Origin: Thermodesulfobacteriota bacterium
GTDB lineage: Bacteria > Desulfobacterota > WTBG01 > CAIYCZ01 > CAIRTM01
DNA length: 47,903 bases
Reading direction: 5' to 3'
Assembly (NCBI GenBank): GCA_028282925.1
Contig: JANQGV010000101.1
Span: forward strand, 1-47,903
A model generated the notes under the pieces. The model was not told the DNA's origin. It saw only the letters and a list, made by a program, of their open reading frames with translations, and searched no databases. The position numbers were made by a program, and so were the translations under genes. Of this stretch, positions 25,420 through 33,762 are shown piece by piece (position 1 is the first letter of the stretch; every line of letters starts with the position of its first letter).

Positions 25420-26274
25420 TCAATACAGTGGAACCTCAACCCGCGGGTCCTTTGCCCCAGGACGCGCATACTGTCCTCCACGATACAGATACAGAATCGC
25501 TTCAAGCACTCCTCCTCCGATTGCACGGGCCTTGTCGAAAATGGTATAGCAGTAGCTTTGCACCCCATGGGGATCAACATCGCCGACCTTTATATCTTTC
25601 GTAACATGCATACCGTTCTGTATTAATCCGCGCACAACCCCTCCGATTTCCGCCCGCACAGGTACGCCCCCTACCCGTGCCACCACATCGCCTTTTTTTA
25701 CCACTTGGCCGATATCCACTACATGTTCAATTGTTCCGGTGCAGGGTGCCCGCAACACCCGCTCGGCGGCAAAGCCCAAAAGCGGCACAGGCACGCCCGT
25801 GTCGGGCTGAGCGGCCCCTGCCAGTATCAGGCTCCCCAGGGCGTGCCCTTCAAGGGTTTCGATCACAATGTCGACATCTTTACCGGCTTCAAAACCTGGT
25901 CCCAGTGCAATGGTCACCGGTGCCATATCGCGGTGCGTACCCGTGTTTCTTTTCGCCATGGTTCCGTCCACAACGATATCGGGCTGCAGGAGGGTGATGC
26001 TTTCTCCTCCGGGGTCAACAAGTACCGGCACGGCATTTTGCCCCCATACCCGGTACACTTCTTCAATACTATCAATCCGCACCGCCCGTACATCTTCCAC
26101 CATTACCGAACCTTCAACAATTGCCTGTGCAAAGGCAACCGTACGCCTCACCACCAGCGGTTGCGGCAGTTCAAGCACCAGCACTCGGAATCCGCAGCGG
26201 TACAGCCGATGGATTGTTCCCGACACCACATCTCCGCCGCCGCGGACAACAACAGTTGCATCAACATGAACCAT
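25420..26274 (-). CDS. yqeB: Selenium-dependent Mo hydroxylase system protein YqeB
   Basis: 284 residues, ATG with GAGGAG upstream. It starts with a nucleotide-binding-like VVVRGGGDVVSGTIHRLYR, followed by a long beta-rich region with PDIVVDGTMAKRNTG and ALGPGFEAGKDVDIVIET, and ends with IGGGVLEAILYL. This is the YqeB/EF2563 family, which travels with molybdenum hydroxylases that need a labile selenium and is thought to help load selenium into the cofactor. Here it is the last gene of the operon, 131 bp after the Mo subunit and behind a strong hairpin. No YqeC partner lies nearby. Confidence 0.9.
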   Translation of the reverse strand: MVHVDATVVVRGGGDVVSGTIHRLYRCGFRVLVLELPQPLVVRRTVAFAQAIVEGSVMVEDVRAVRIDSIEEVYRVWGQNAVPVLVDPGGESITLLQPDIVVDGTMAKRNTGTHRDMAPVTIALGPGFEAGKDVDIVIETLEGHALGSLILAGAAQPDTGVPVPLLGFAAERVLRAPCTGTIEHVVDIGQVVKKGDVVARVGGVPVRAEIGGVVRGLIQNGMHVTKDIKVGDVDPHGVQSYCYTIFDKARAIGGGVLEAILYLYRGGQYARPGAKDPRVEVPLY

Positions 26275-26356
26275 ATTTTTTCTCCTCTATAAAATAAAAT
26301 TATTTGTACAGGAGCACATGCCACATTGAGAGTCGTAACACTGCTTTTGCAAGAAA

Positions 26357-26390
26357 TGCACAGGCGTCCCTATGAAGGGACTCCTGTGCA
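26357..26390 (-). other. Stable 15-bp hairpin between Mo subunit and yqeB genes
   Basis: TGCACAGGCGTCCCT and AGGGACTCCTGTGCA form a 15-bp stem with one mismatch and a 4-base loop. No T-run follows on either strand, so it is more likely an RNA-processing or stability element, or a weak attenuator, than a terminator. Confidence 0.7.
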
Positions 26391-26405
26391 CACAAAGCGG
26401 GTGCA

Positions 26406-28787
26406 CTATTTCACACCGCCGTTTTTCTTGATGGCAGCCAAAACGCGCTCTGGCGTAACGGGTGCATCGGTGATCTGAATGCCGATTGCATCATAAATGG
26501 CGTTCGCCACCGAACCGATGGGGCCCATCAGAGCCGACTCGCCGCAACTTTTGGCGCCGAAAGGTCCAATGTCGTCCGGTGCGGATTCCACCAGCGTCAC
26601 ATAATTTTCAGCCGGCATGTCAGAGGCGCCGAACATTTTGTAATCGGTGAAGTCATTATTCAGACACAGGCCTTTATCATCATAGTAAATATCTTCACTC
26701 AGGATGTACCCCAGGCCCTGGTGTGCACCACCCTCAAGCTGGCCTTCCACCGAAGGAGGATGGATGGCCTTGCCGATATCGTGGGCGTTGGACAGGCAAA
26801 GAACTTTCACCTCGCCGGTTTCGATATCAACTTCAACCTCTGCACAGCATGCGGCAAAAGGAGGCGAACAGTGCTTCACGAAATCGCTGTAGTGGGCCAC
26901 CATCTGTCCCGGGATACCGATGGTTTTTCCGGTCGCCGGATCGTCAAAGCTGTAAATGCTCTGCTCGGCAATGGTACGACAGTTGATACGCTTGCTGGAA
27001 TCCCATGTACAGACAATTTCCTTGTCTTCCGCAAACTCCACATCCTCCAACTTCAACTGCAGGTTTTGCGCGGCACGCTCCAGCAGCTGTTTTTTCAAGT
27101 CCGCTGCAGTCTGCATAACCGCCCGGCCGACACAATAAATGGTCCGGCTGGCATGGGCGCCGATATCAAAACCGTTTACGTCCGAATCGCAGCATTTTAA
27201 ATGCACATCGTCAATCGGCCATCCCAGCGCTTCCGCAGCCATCTGTGTAACGGCGGTGTGGGCACCAGTACCCAGATCGGAAACCGAGGCCATTATTTCA
27301 ACGGTGCAGTCCTCATTAAGGCGCATGATCACATTGGAGTGCTCAAGCAGCATGGGCCAGGCTCCGCTGGTATGCTGCATGATGCCGATACCGACCCCGC
27401 GGCGTTTAACGCCCTTCTGGTTGGCATACTGTTTTTTCTTTTTGTCCCAGCCTATTTTTTTCTTGGCTTCCTTGACGCAATCATCAAGTCCGGAGGATAC
27501 GAAGTTTACACCCTTCAGCCACGACTCATCGCCGATGCCCTTGGCCCATTTTTTGCGCCATCCAATCGGGTCGATGCCCAGCTTGTTGCAGGCACGATCC
27601 ACCAACTGCTCAACGCCGAAGGTGTTTTCAGGGTTGCCGTATCCGCGGTACGCACCGAAAGGAACCATATTGTTGAACCAGATATCGGCTTTGCATCCCA
27701 TAGCCTGCCATTTGTACATGCCGTGCATAAAAGCCGCCGTACAGAAAGGAGGCCCTGAACCGTGGGTATAGTAACCTCCCTTGAGCACCTGGTAGTCGCC
27801 GTAGCATGCCACAGGCGTTCCGTCTTTCTTGAATCCCGCCTTGACGTAAAAATGCCCGGAAGCGCGGCTTTCCGATGCCACCCAGTCTTCCTCGCGCAGG
27901 TATTCAATTTTAACCGGGATGCCCGGTACTGCCATTGCCATGGCGCATGCGTGCGGTTCGGCGATCATTCCCAGTCGGCAACCGAAACCGCCGCCGATAG
28001 GTGTCTGCACCAGGCGCACCCGCGTCAGCGGAAGCTCAAAAAGTTCGCCGATCAGATTCTGCACCAGTTTGGGCATCTGGGTTGACGTCCAGCAGTTCAG
28101 TCTTCCGCGGTCGTCGTACAGGGCCACATAGGCGTGGTTCTCCATCTGTACCTGTTTCTGGCGCGGTACGTAAAAGGTATCCTCGACTACCAGATCCGCA
28201 TCCTTGAATTTTTGATGTACGGTTTTCCCGTCTTCGGCGTTCCAGCCGTACTCGTTGTTCGGGAAAAAGGAATCCGGGAAATTTGCGGCCAGGTTACCCG
28301 GTTTGAGCGGGGTAAACTGAATGGCGTTTTTCTTTTTCGACTCTTCAGCGGTCATGATAACCGGCAGTGGCTTATACTCGATCTTTACCTTTTCAGCAGC
28401 ACGCTCTGCAGCCTTTTCGGTCTTGGCGATAATACCGCACACAACGTCACCCTGGTGCTTGACGCGGGCGTTAAAAATGTTCAGGTCCGCAATTTCACCG
28501 AACACATCGGAAAAAACCGCCGGCACCAACAGTTTCATGATGGTCGTGTTGTAATTTTTCCGTGTTACGTCTTTAGGTCCCAGGCATTTAACGACACCGG
28601 GAACTTTTCGGGCTTCGCTGAAGTCGATTTTTACCACCTCGGCATGCGCGTAATCCCAGCAGCGTACAAGTTTCCCGTACAGCATGCCTTCCATACGCAT
28701 ATCGCCGGCATATTTACAGCGCCCGGTTACTTTTTCACGGGCATCCAGCTTGGGAATACGCTGTCCGATAACAGAATATTCACTCAT
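26406..28787 (-). CDS. Xanthine dehydrogenase family, molybdopterin subunit
   Basis: About 793 residues from the ATG at 28787, placed by AAGGAGA. An in-frame ATG at 28805 would lack a site. It is the large subunit of a molybdenum hydroxylase, with TPIGGGFGCRLG (the GGGFG loop), GAYRGYGNPE, GIGIMQHTSGAW, IGAHASRTIY and, near the C-terminus, SCGESALMGPIGS with the presumed catalytic Glu. These hydroxylases use water to hydroxylate purines, aldehydes or N-heterocycles in the cytoplasm. The neighbouring YqeB points to the selenium-dependent purine hydroxylase group, but the substrate cannot be fixed from sequence. The FAD partner lacks the Cys insert of 4-hydroxybenzoyl-CoA reductase. Confidence 0.9.
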   Translation of the reverse strand: MSEYSVIGQRIPKLDAREKVTGRCKYAGDMRMEGMLYGKLVRCWDYAHAEVVKIDFSEARKVPGVVKCLGPKDVTRKNYNTTIMKLLVPAVFSDVFGEIADLNIFNARVKHQGDVVCGIIAKTEKAAERAAEKVKIEYKPLPVIMTAEESKKKNAIQFTPLKPGNLAANFPDSFFPNNEYGWNAEDGKTVHQKFKDADLVVEDTFYVPRQKQVQMENHAYVALYDDRGRLNCWTSTQMPKLVQNLIGELFELPLTRVRLVQTPIGGGFGCRLGMIAEPHACAMAMAVPGIPVKIEYLREEDWVASESRASGHFYVKAGFKKDGTPVACYGDYQVLKGGYYTHGSGPPFCTAAFMHGMYKWQAMGCKADIWFNNMVPFGAYRGYGNPENTFGVEQLVDRACNKLGIDPIGWRKKWAKGIGDESWLKGVNFVSSGLDDCVKEAKKKIGWDKKKKQYANQKGVKRRGVGIGIMQHTSGAWPMLLEHSNVIMRLNEDCTVEIMASVSDLGTGAHTAVTQMAAEALGWPIDDVHLKCCDSDVNGFDIGAHASRTIYCVGRAVMQTAADLKKQLLERAAQNLQLKLEDVEFAEDKEIVCTWDSSKRINCRTIAEQSIYSFDDPATGKTIGIPGQMVAHYSDFVKHCSPPFAACCAEVEVDIETGEVKVLCLSNAHDIGKAIHPPSVEGQLEGGAHQGLGYILSEDIYYDDKGLCLNNDFTDYKMFGASDMPAENYVTLVESAPDDIGPFGAKSCGESALMGPIGSVANAIYDAIGIQITDAPVTPERVLAAIKKNGGVK

Positions 28788-28814
28788 AGGTATTCTCCTT
28801 TTCAATAATAAAGA

Positions 28815-29315
28815 TTACTTTCCGGCTGCCATAACCTTGCCGGCCTGCTTTGCTGCTTCCACAATCTTTGTGTATCCTGTGCAACGACAGATGTTTCCTT
28901 CGAGACCTTCACGGATTTCAGCTTCGCCTGCCTTCGCGTTGTTCTCGAGGATATCAACGGTTTTCATTATCATACCGCCCGAACAAAAGCCGCACTGTAC
29001 CGCTCCCTGTTCCACAAAGGCCTCCTGCACCGGGTGCAACGTACCGCCTTTTTCAAGTCCGCCGACCGTGTAGATGCGTTTGCCGTCCATCATTGCGGCC
29101 AAAGACAGGCATGAATTGATGATTTTCTTGCCGGTCGGATATCGGTCGTCTTCTACCTGAACCGTACAGGCGCCGCACTCCCCGCGTCCGCAGCAGTGCT
29201 TGAGATCCGTCAGGTTGAGTTGATTCCTGATGACTTGTGTCAGGGTTTCGTCCGCATCTACGGTTATGTTGTATTCATCCCCGTTGATAAACAGGGTGAT
29301 CGCTCTTTTCTTCAT
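28815..29315 (-). CDS. Mo hydroxylase 2Fe-2S subunit
   Basis: 166 residues. The N-terminal plant-ferredoxin fold holds CCGRGECGACTV plus a later Cys (INSCLSLA), giving the first [2Fe-2S] site. The C-terminal helical domain holds QCGFCSGGMIM and NICRCTGYTKIV, giving the second. Size and motifs match XdhC/HcrC/CoxS-type subunits, which pass electrons from the Mo site to FAD. ATG has AAGGAG upstream. It sits 27 bp before the Mo subunit and 30 bp after the FAD subunit. Confidence 0.95.
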   Translation of the reverse strand: MKKRAITLFINGDEYNITVDADETLTQVIRNQLNLTDLKHCCGRGECGACTVQVEDDRYPTGKKIINSCLSLAAMMDGKRIYTVGGLEKGGTLHPVQEAFVEQGAVQCGFCSGGMIMKTVDILENNAKAGEAEIREGLEGNICRCTGYTKIVEAAKQAGKVMAAGK

Positions 29316-29345
29316 AAATACTCTCCTTAAGCATTACCTCTTCGG

Positions 29346-30218
29346 TTACACATTACATGCAGCTTTGATAACCCGCTTTGCCAGAACACCGGAAACCTCG
29401 CGCCGGTAATCGGCTGTTGAGCGGACATCATCGATCGGTTTTACCTGCCTTGAAACCGTGGCTGCTACATCCGATAAGAGTTTCTCGGTTATTGTGACCC
29501 CTTCCAGCATCGTCTCGGCTTTTTTAATCCGTATGGCTGTCGGCGCAACGGCCCCCATGGCCATCCGGACCGCTTTGCATTTCTTACCGGACATCTGTAA
29601 TGAAACGGCTGCGCTTACTTTTGAAAGATCAAAGGTCATTCGTGTCATCCGCAGGAATGCAGATGTAGAGGCGTCTTCAACCGGCGGCAGTTTCAGCTCA
29701 ACTGCAATTTCATCCTCCCGCCGTTCGATCTTCCCGTAGTCGATAAAAAAATCGTCGATTGAAACTTCGCGCCTGCCCGACGTGCTTTCCAGCACTACGC
29801 TTCCCCCCAGTGCCAGCATGGCACAGCAGCAGTCTCCTGAAGGAGAGGCCCGCAGGATGTTACCGACTATTGTTGCGGCATTTCTGATTTGCGGCGATCC
29901 CAGGCTTGCGGCAGCCTGCCACAGTGCCGGATACTTTTTTTTCACCTTCTTGTCCTGCACCAACTGGTAAGCTGTTGCAAGTGCGCCGATGGTCAGACCG
30001 TCGGCTTTGGAGTAAGTGATATAGTCAAGGTCCGGGATTTCACCCAGGGCAATAACGTACTCGGGCTTGACGGCATTTTTTTCGAGCATAATAATTACAT
30101 CTGTTCCGCCGGCCAGCACGGTTGCCCTGTCGCCGTAGCGGGCAGCCATATCTACTGCCTCTGACATGGTTTTGGGAGCCAGCAGTTCGAATTCCGGCAG
30201 AATTCGGCTATTACTCAT
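29346..30218 (-). CDS. Mo hydroxylase FAD-binding subunit
   Basis: 290 residues of the XdhB/CoxM FAD-binding type. VLAGGTDVIIML is the pyrophosphate-contact loop and AATIVGNILRASPSGD the second FAD loop. The C-terminal CO-dehydrogenase flavoprotein domain starts near residue 175. There is no [4Fe-4S] insertion of the type that distinguishes 4-hydroxybenzoyl-CoA reductase. ATG is preceded by AAGGAGG. It is the first structural gene of the operon, behind the probable molybdenum cofactor riboswitch. Confidence 0.94.
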   Translation of the reverse strand: MSNSRILPEFELLAPKTMSEAVDMAARYGDRATVLAGGTDVIIMLEKNAVKPEYVIALGEIPDLDYITYSKADGLTIGALATAYQLVQDKKVKKKYPALWQAAASLGSPQIRNAATIVGNILRASPSGDCCCAMLALGGSVVLESTSGRREVSIDDFFIDYGKIERREDEIAVELKLPPVEDASTSAFLRMTRMTFDLSKVSAAVSLQMSGKKCKAVRMAMGAVAPTAIRIKKAETMLEGVTITEKLLSDVAATVSRQVKPIDDVRSTADYRREVSGVLAKRVIKAACNV

Positions 30219-30304
30219 GATCGTACCTCCTTGGTTAGAAAATTATTCACTTTACGCTTCTGTCTCCCCCGTGCCGGCTTGCTTGCAACACACCTCCTTT
30301 CCAA

Positions 30305-30336
30305 TAAAAAACCGGTCCCCGATGAAATGAGACCGG
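30305..30336 (-). terminator. Riboswitch-associated intrinsic terminator
   Basis: On the minus strand CCGGTCTC pairs with GGGACCGG (one G-U) around about 8 bases, followed by TTTTTTATT. It sits directly downstream of the aptamer-like region and 87 bp before the FAD-subunit start, so its formation would decide operon expression. Confidence 0.75.
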
Positions 30337-30339
30337 CTT

Positions 30340-30452
30340 ACAATCCGACTGCAACACTCTCCTTTCCATCGCGGGAGGCACACCCTTTCAGCGTGTACCC
30401 TGTCGGTCATGCGTTCATAGGCAATCACCCTTAGACAACATGACTCGGAGAA
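30340..30452 (-). promoter_or_regulatory. Probable molybdenum cofactor (Moco/Tuco) riboswitch
   Basis: The minus strand shows TCCGA near the start and TCGGA near the end as a possible P1, an internal hairpin ACACGCTGAAAGGGTGT with a GAAA loop region, and TGCCTCCC followed by GGAAAGGAGAG. TGCCTCCC and GAAAGGAG recall the conserved blocks of the Moco RNA motif. Its place in front of molybdenum hydroxylase genes and just upstream of a terminator is where that riboswitch class occurs in Deltaproteobacteria. I matched it from memory. A covariance-model hit to the Moco family (Rfam RF01055) would settle it. Confidence 0.65.
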
Positions 30453-30488
30453 ACATACGAACAAATCTGCTCTGTTGTTCAGATTTCT

Positions 30489-30518
30489 AAAATAATTTTT
30501 CCACCCGGATAAGTCCAA
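30489..30518 (-). promoter_or_regulatory. Weak candidate promoter of the Mo hydroxylase operon
   Basis: TTGGAC (complement of 30513-30518), an 18-base spacer, and TATTTT (complement of 30489-30494). It would start transcription about 30 bases upstream of the aptamer. Consensus match only. Confidence 0.35.
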
Positions 30519-30772
30519 TTGATAATATCCATGTGCGTTTCAACCGAAATTGAAAGACCCCTCAGTATAAACAGAGTCGCTCCGTAAGCGTGCACGAAAC
30601 ACTCAATCATAATCAGAACAACTCTTTTTCCCGGGAAAACGCACAACGGCACGCACCGGCACCACACCGCTGCTCTATCCTTTAAAAATATAACCTATTG
30701 AAAGAAAGCAAAGGCTACCCATTAAAACGGCAGGTCATTACAAGGGATGATTTGCTACATGAAAGGAGATAA

Positions 30773-30792
30773 AAAGCCTACAGATAGGCTTT
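30773..30792 (-). terminator. Intrinsic terminator of the LysR gene
   Basis: AAAGCCTA and TAGGCTTT pair around CAGA on the plus strand (TCTG on the minus), overlapping the LysR stop codon, with TTTTTA at the minus-strand 3' side. It separates the regulator from the operon it faces. Confidence 0.65.
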
Positions 30793-31691
30793 CACATTTT
30801 TGAACGCACTTTAAGAAACTTCACAAAGGCCGAACTAACAGGCGACGGTGTCCTGCCGGATTCCCGTACCAGGTATATCCACCGGCTGCACACAAAATTC
30901 CTGACCGGGACGTGCTTGAACACTTTATATTTCAATTCTTTCTCAATCGAAAGCCGGGAAACAAAAGAAATACCTAAACCCGATTCCACAGCCTCTTTAA
31001 CCGCCGTTGTGGTCCCCACCTCGGCAACCACATGTAAATCGACCGGGTCGATTCCTATACTCTGGAGCTTTCGACCCAACTCCATACGGGTACCAGACCC
31101 GCTTTCACGCATTACGAAGGGCTCCCTGATTACATCCTTCATCTCAATTTTTGAAGCCTTCCACCACCTGTGACCTTTCGGCACAATCAGCACAAGTTCA
31201 TCAGGCATTAACGGGGTAAATACAAGGCCCCGCTGCTTCAGTTCGGCCCCGACAACAGCCAGGTCGACCGAACGATCCAGAAGCATTTTAACCACCTGTT
31301 CGGTGTCGGTGATACGGACAGAAATTTTAAGATCAGGGCATATGTCCCGAAATTCCCCCAGCAGCTCCATTAAAATGTGCTCGCCGGGAATCGTGCTGGC
31401 CCCCAGCCGCAACCGGCCGATCTTTTTACCTTTGTACAATTCAAGCGACTGGAAAAGAACATCGAACAGGGCGGTTATTTCCTTGGCGTGACGATAGAGA
31501 ATTTCGCCGGCGCCGGTCAAATACAAGTCCTTCCCCCGTCGGTCAAAAAGCTTCAGCCCCAGGAACCCCTCAAGGGCCGCAACATGCTGGCTCACCGTAG
31601 GCTGGGTCAGCATGCAGGACTTGGCTGCAAGGGTAAAACTTTTCAATTCGGCAATCTTTACAAATATTCTAAGCCGATGAACATCAACCAT
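30792..31691 (-). CDS. LysR regulator, selenium-metabolism-associated type
   Basis: 299 residues. The N-terminal winged helix-turn-helix (about 1-60) reads LRIFVKIAELKSFTLAAKSC then LTQPTVSQHVAALE. The effector domain (about 90-295) begins RLRLGASTIPGEHILMELL, a pattern I associate with the selenium-metabolism LysR group. It lies upstream of a selenium-linked Mo hydroxylase operon in the same direction, with a terminator between them. It may regulate that operon or selenium supply, and the effector is unknown. Confidence 0.8.
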   Translation of the reverse strand: MVDVHRLRIFVKIAELKSFTLAAKSCMLTQPTVSQHVAALEGFLGLKLFDRRGKDLYLTGAGEILYRHAKEITALFDVLFQSLELYKGKKIGRLRLGASTIPGEHILMELLGEFRDICPDLKISVRITDTEQVVKMLLDRSVDLAVVGAELKQRGLVFTPLMPDELVLIVPKGHRWWKASKIEMKDVIREPFVMRESGSGTRMELGRKLQSIGIDPVDLHVVAEVGTTTAVKEAVESGLGISFVSRLSIEKELKYKVFKHVPVRNFVCSRWIYLVRESGRTPSPVSSAFVKFLKVRSKM

Positions 31692-32262
31692 TACAAAGCA
31701 CTTTCAGAGAAACTTTTCAGGCAAACAGCCAACATGCTCACGCTGCCTCTTACTTGCTCTCCGGCCGCAGACCGCAACTACCAACTAGGGCCTGATTATT
31801 TATAGAACAGTGCTCTTCAATAAGGCAAATTCATAATGTCGATGATTACTATAATACACATTGATTTTAGCTATCAATTGAAGGAATGAACCATCTGGAA
31901 GCATTACCCCGGAACAATCGGGGGCGGCAGCGGTCGAGACGACCAGGAAATCTCTTCGATGGCCATGCGGCACAGGTCGGTCGGAAAAATGGGGAAAAGC
32001 CCCTCCCTGTCACATGCAGCCCCGAGGGACACATAACAGCCCGGGCACATGAACACCATGGCCGCAGCATTGTGGGTGCGGCAATTATCAGTTCGTCATG
32101 CTGCGGCAATGCATTCTTTTATTATTGCTTTCCAAACCCTGTACAAGGATCAAAAAAGCTGTTATAGACTAAACAAACGGACCTGAAAAAGTCCGGCATC
32201 AAGCGTGGTTGCCTCTGGTTGCTCGATAAACAAGACATATTTTCGAACAGCAAGGGATATTC
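31692..32262. other. Gap holding a Cys-rich ORF remnant
   Basis: About 570 bp between the divergent LysR and propeller-like genes. It holds LysR upstream sequence (31692-31890), the minus-strand Cys-rich reading frame at 31904-32149, a small CGGACCTG/AAGTCCGG hairpin near 32179, and the AAGGGA ribosome site of the next gene. No other credible gene is seen. Confidence 0.5.
31904..32149 (-). pseudogene. Cys-rich ORF with in-frame TGA (remnant or selenoprotein fragment)
   Basis: The minus strand reads YRVWKAIIKECIAAA, then TGA (32096-32098), then RTDNCRTHNAAAMVFMCPGC, then YVSLGAACDREGLFPIFPTD, then LCRMAIEEISW before a TAA. The text is protein-like and the CPGCY...TDLCRMAIEEI pattern recalls Fe-S/CCG-type proteins of the heterodisulfide reductase kind. 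No start codon with a ribosome site is clear, and stop codons bound the frame. It is most likely a decayed gene fragment. A Sec codon is possible given the selenium-related neighbours, but the loop after TGA lacks the usual GGU. Confidence 0.35.
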
Positions 32263-33657
32263 ATGAATCAATCTCTTTCTAAAACAGTACCGGTCTGCTT
32301 GTTTCTTTACGCCCTGTTAACCGTTTCCGCTCCCGGTCCCGCCCGTTGCAACACCTTTATGCCGGTCAGCGAGCAGGGGTTTGACGCAACCGACAACCGG
32401 CGGGATTTCAACGATTATCCCTGGTCCATGGTGCACTACGACCCCCTTGATGACGGCCGTGGATACATATATGTCGGCACCGGCAACAGCATGATGAACC
32501 TGATCATGGACCGCCTTGGCATAAACGTTTCCGTATCGCCGCTCAAGCGTCCGCCGGAAATCAGGCGCTTTCCTGTGGATCAGGATACCGCCTCATGGGA
32601 ACGGATTTTTGATTACCGCGACATTGAAACCGAAGACCAGTGGGAAACATCGGGCATCAGGGCTTTGGCGACCTACACCGCCGCTTCCGACGGCACCCCG
32701 TACATATACGCAGGCACCCTCGGCACCCGACCGGCCCTCTGGCGTAGTGCAACGGGAGATAACGGCACCTGGGAAAAGGTGCTGTCGGTGCCCGTGGAAG
32801 GCTCCATCAGAGCCCTGGCGGAACACAACGGCCTGCTGTATATCGCCGTGACCCATGAATTTCTCGACCCGCCGCCTCCCGGCGAACTGTACGTTACCGA
32901 CGGCCAAACGGTTTCCCTGGTTAACGACGACGGCTTCGGCAATGAAAAAAACAGCGGCGTCTTCTCACTGGCATCATTCAACGGATGGCTGTATGCCGGC
33001 ACCAGTAACCGCGAACAGGGTTTCGAGGTATGGAAACTTGCCGGACCAGGGGACGATTCAGCGCCGGTACGCGTGGTTTCGGCCGGGGGTCCCTTTAAAG
33101 GCAACCAGGCCGCCGCAACAATGCAGGTATTTCAGCATGCCCTGTACGTGGGCGGTATTATCTTTGCGGGCATCAACACCGCAGGAGGCTTTCCCATTCG
33201 CGGGGCCGATATGATCCGCATATATCCCGACGACTCCTGGGCGACGGTTGTCGGCCCTGATTCGACGGGCGGCACGGGATCGGGCTTTGATAAAATAACA
33301 AACGCCTATCTCTGGTCTGCTGCCGTACACGACGGGTATCTCTATTTCGGAACGTGGGATTCGGCCAGCTTTGTTCCGGTTACGCAAAAATATCTGCCCG
33401 ACATCCGGCGCACCATCTGGCAGTTCCTGTTCGGGACCTATGCCGCAAACGGCGTGCCGACTCTTTATGATGTGCTGACCGGAAACGGGGCCGAGCTATA
33501 CCGATCGAAAAACGGGGAAGACTGGGAGGCGGTTTTCAAAGACGGTCTCGGCAATCCGGACAACTACGGCGTCCGGACCCTTACAACAACCGAAACAGGA
33601 CTGTTCATAGGACTGGCAAACATCGATCAGGGGCTTCAGGTCTGGCGCATGGACTGA
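32263..33657 (+). CDS. Secreted propeller-like repeat protein
   Basis: 464 residues. The first 29 residues form a Sec signal peptide (MNQSLSKTVPVCLFLYALL, cleaved near GPARC). The rest has repeated units of the form xxYxGTxxx...W: YIYVGTGNSMMNLI, YIYAGTLGTRPALWRS, WLYAGTSNREQGFEVWKL, YLYFGTWDSASF and LFIGLANIDQGLQVWRMD. Such spacing suggests a beta-propeller of about six to seven blades, although no known family is clear to me. It is probably periplasmic or outside the cell. ATG has AAGGGA upstream. Monocistronic, function unknown. Confidence 0.7.
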   Translation: MNQSLSKTVPVCLFLYALLTVSAPGPARCNTFMPVSEQGFDATDNRRDFNDYPWSMVHYDPLDDGRGYIYVGTGNSMMNLIMDRLGINVSVSPLKRPPEIRRFPVDQDTASWERIFDYRDIETEDQWETSGIRALATYTAASDGTPYIYAGTLGTRPALWRSATGDNGTWEKVLSVPVEGSIRALAEHNGLLYIAVTHEFLDPPPPGELYVTDGQTVSLVNDDGFGNEKNSGVFSLASFNGWLYAGTSNREQGFEVWKLAGPGDDSAPVRVVSAGGPFKGNQAAATMQVFQHALYVGGIIFAGINTAGGFPIRGADMIRIYPDDSWATVVGPDSTGGTGSGFDKITNAYLWSAAVHDGYLYFGTWDSASFVPVTQKYLPDIRRTIWQFLFGTYAANGVPTLYDVLTGNGAELYRSKNGEDWEAVFKDGLGNPDNYGVRTLTTTETGLFIGLANIDQGLQVWRMD

Positions 33658-33762
33658 AAGAGAGCACGGCATACGGGACCACTGGCGGAACCCTTGAAAC
33701 ACAAACAGTCCCTTTTGACATACTGCACTGCCACCATGATATAAACTCTTAAAAAAAGTGTC

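Larger units (their letters stand above)
30219..30791 (-). other. Long leader region of the Mo hydroxylase operon
   Basis: This 570-bp gap holds, in transcription order, the LysR terminator, a roughly 250-bp stretch with no recognised feature, a candidate promoter, a probable Moco-type riboswitch and an intrinsic terminator, then about 85 bp to the FAD-subunit start. A 62-codon minus-strand ORF at 30479-30667 has no protein-like character. Confidence 0.7.
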
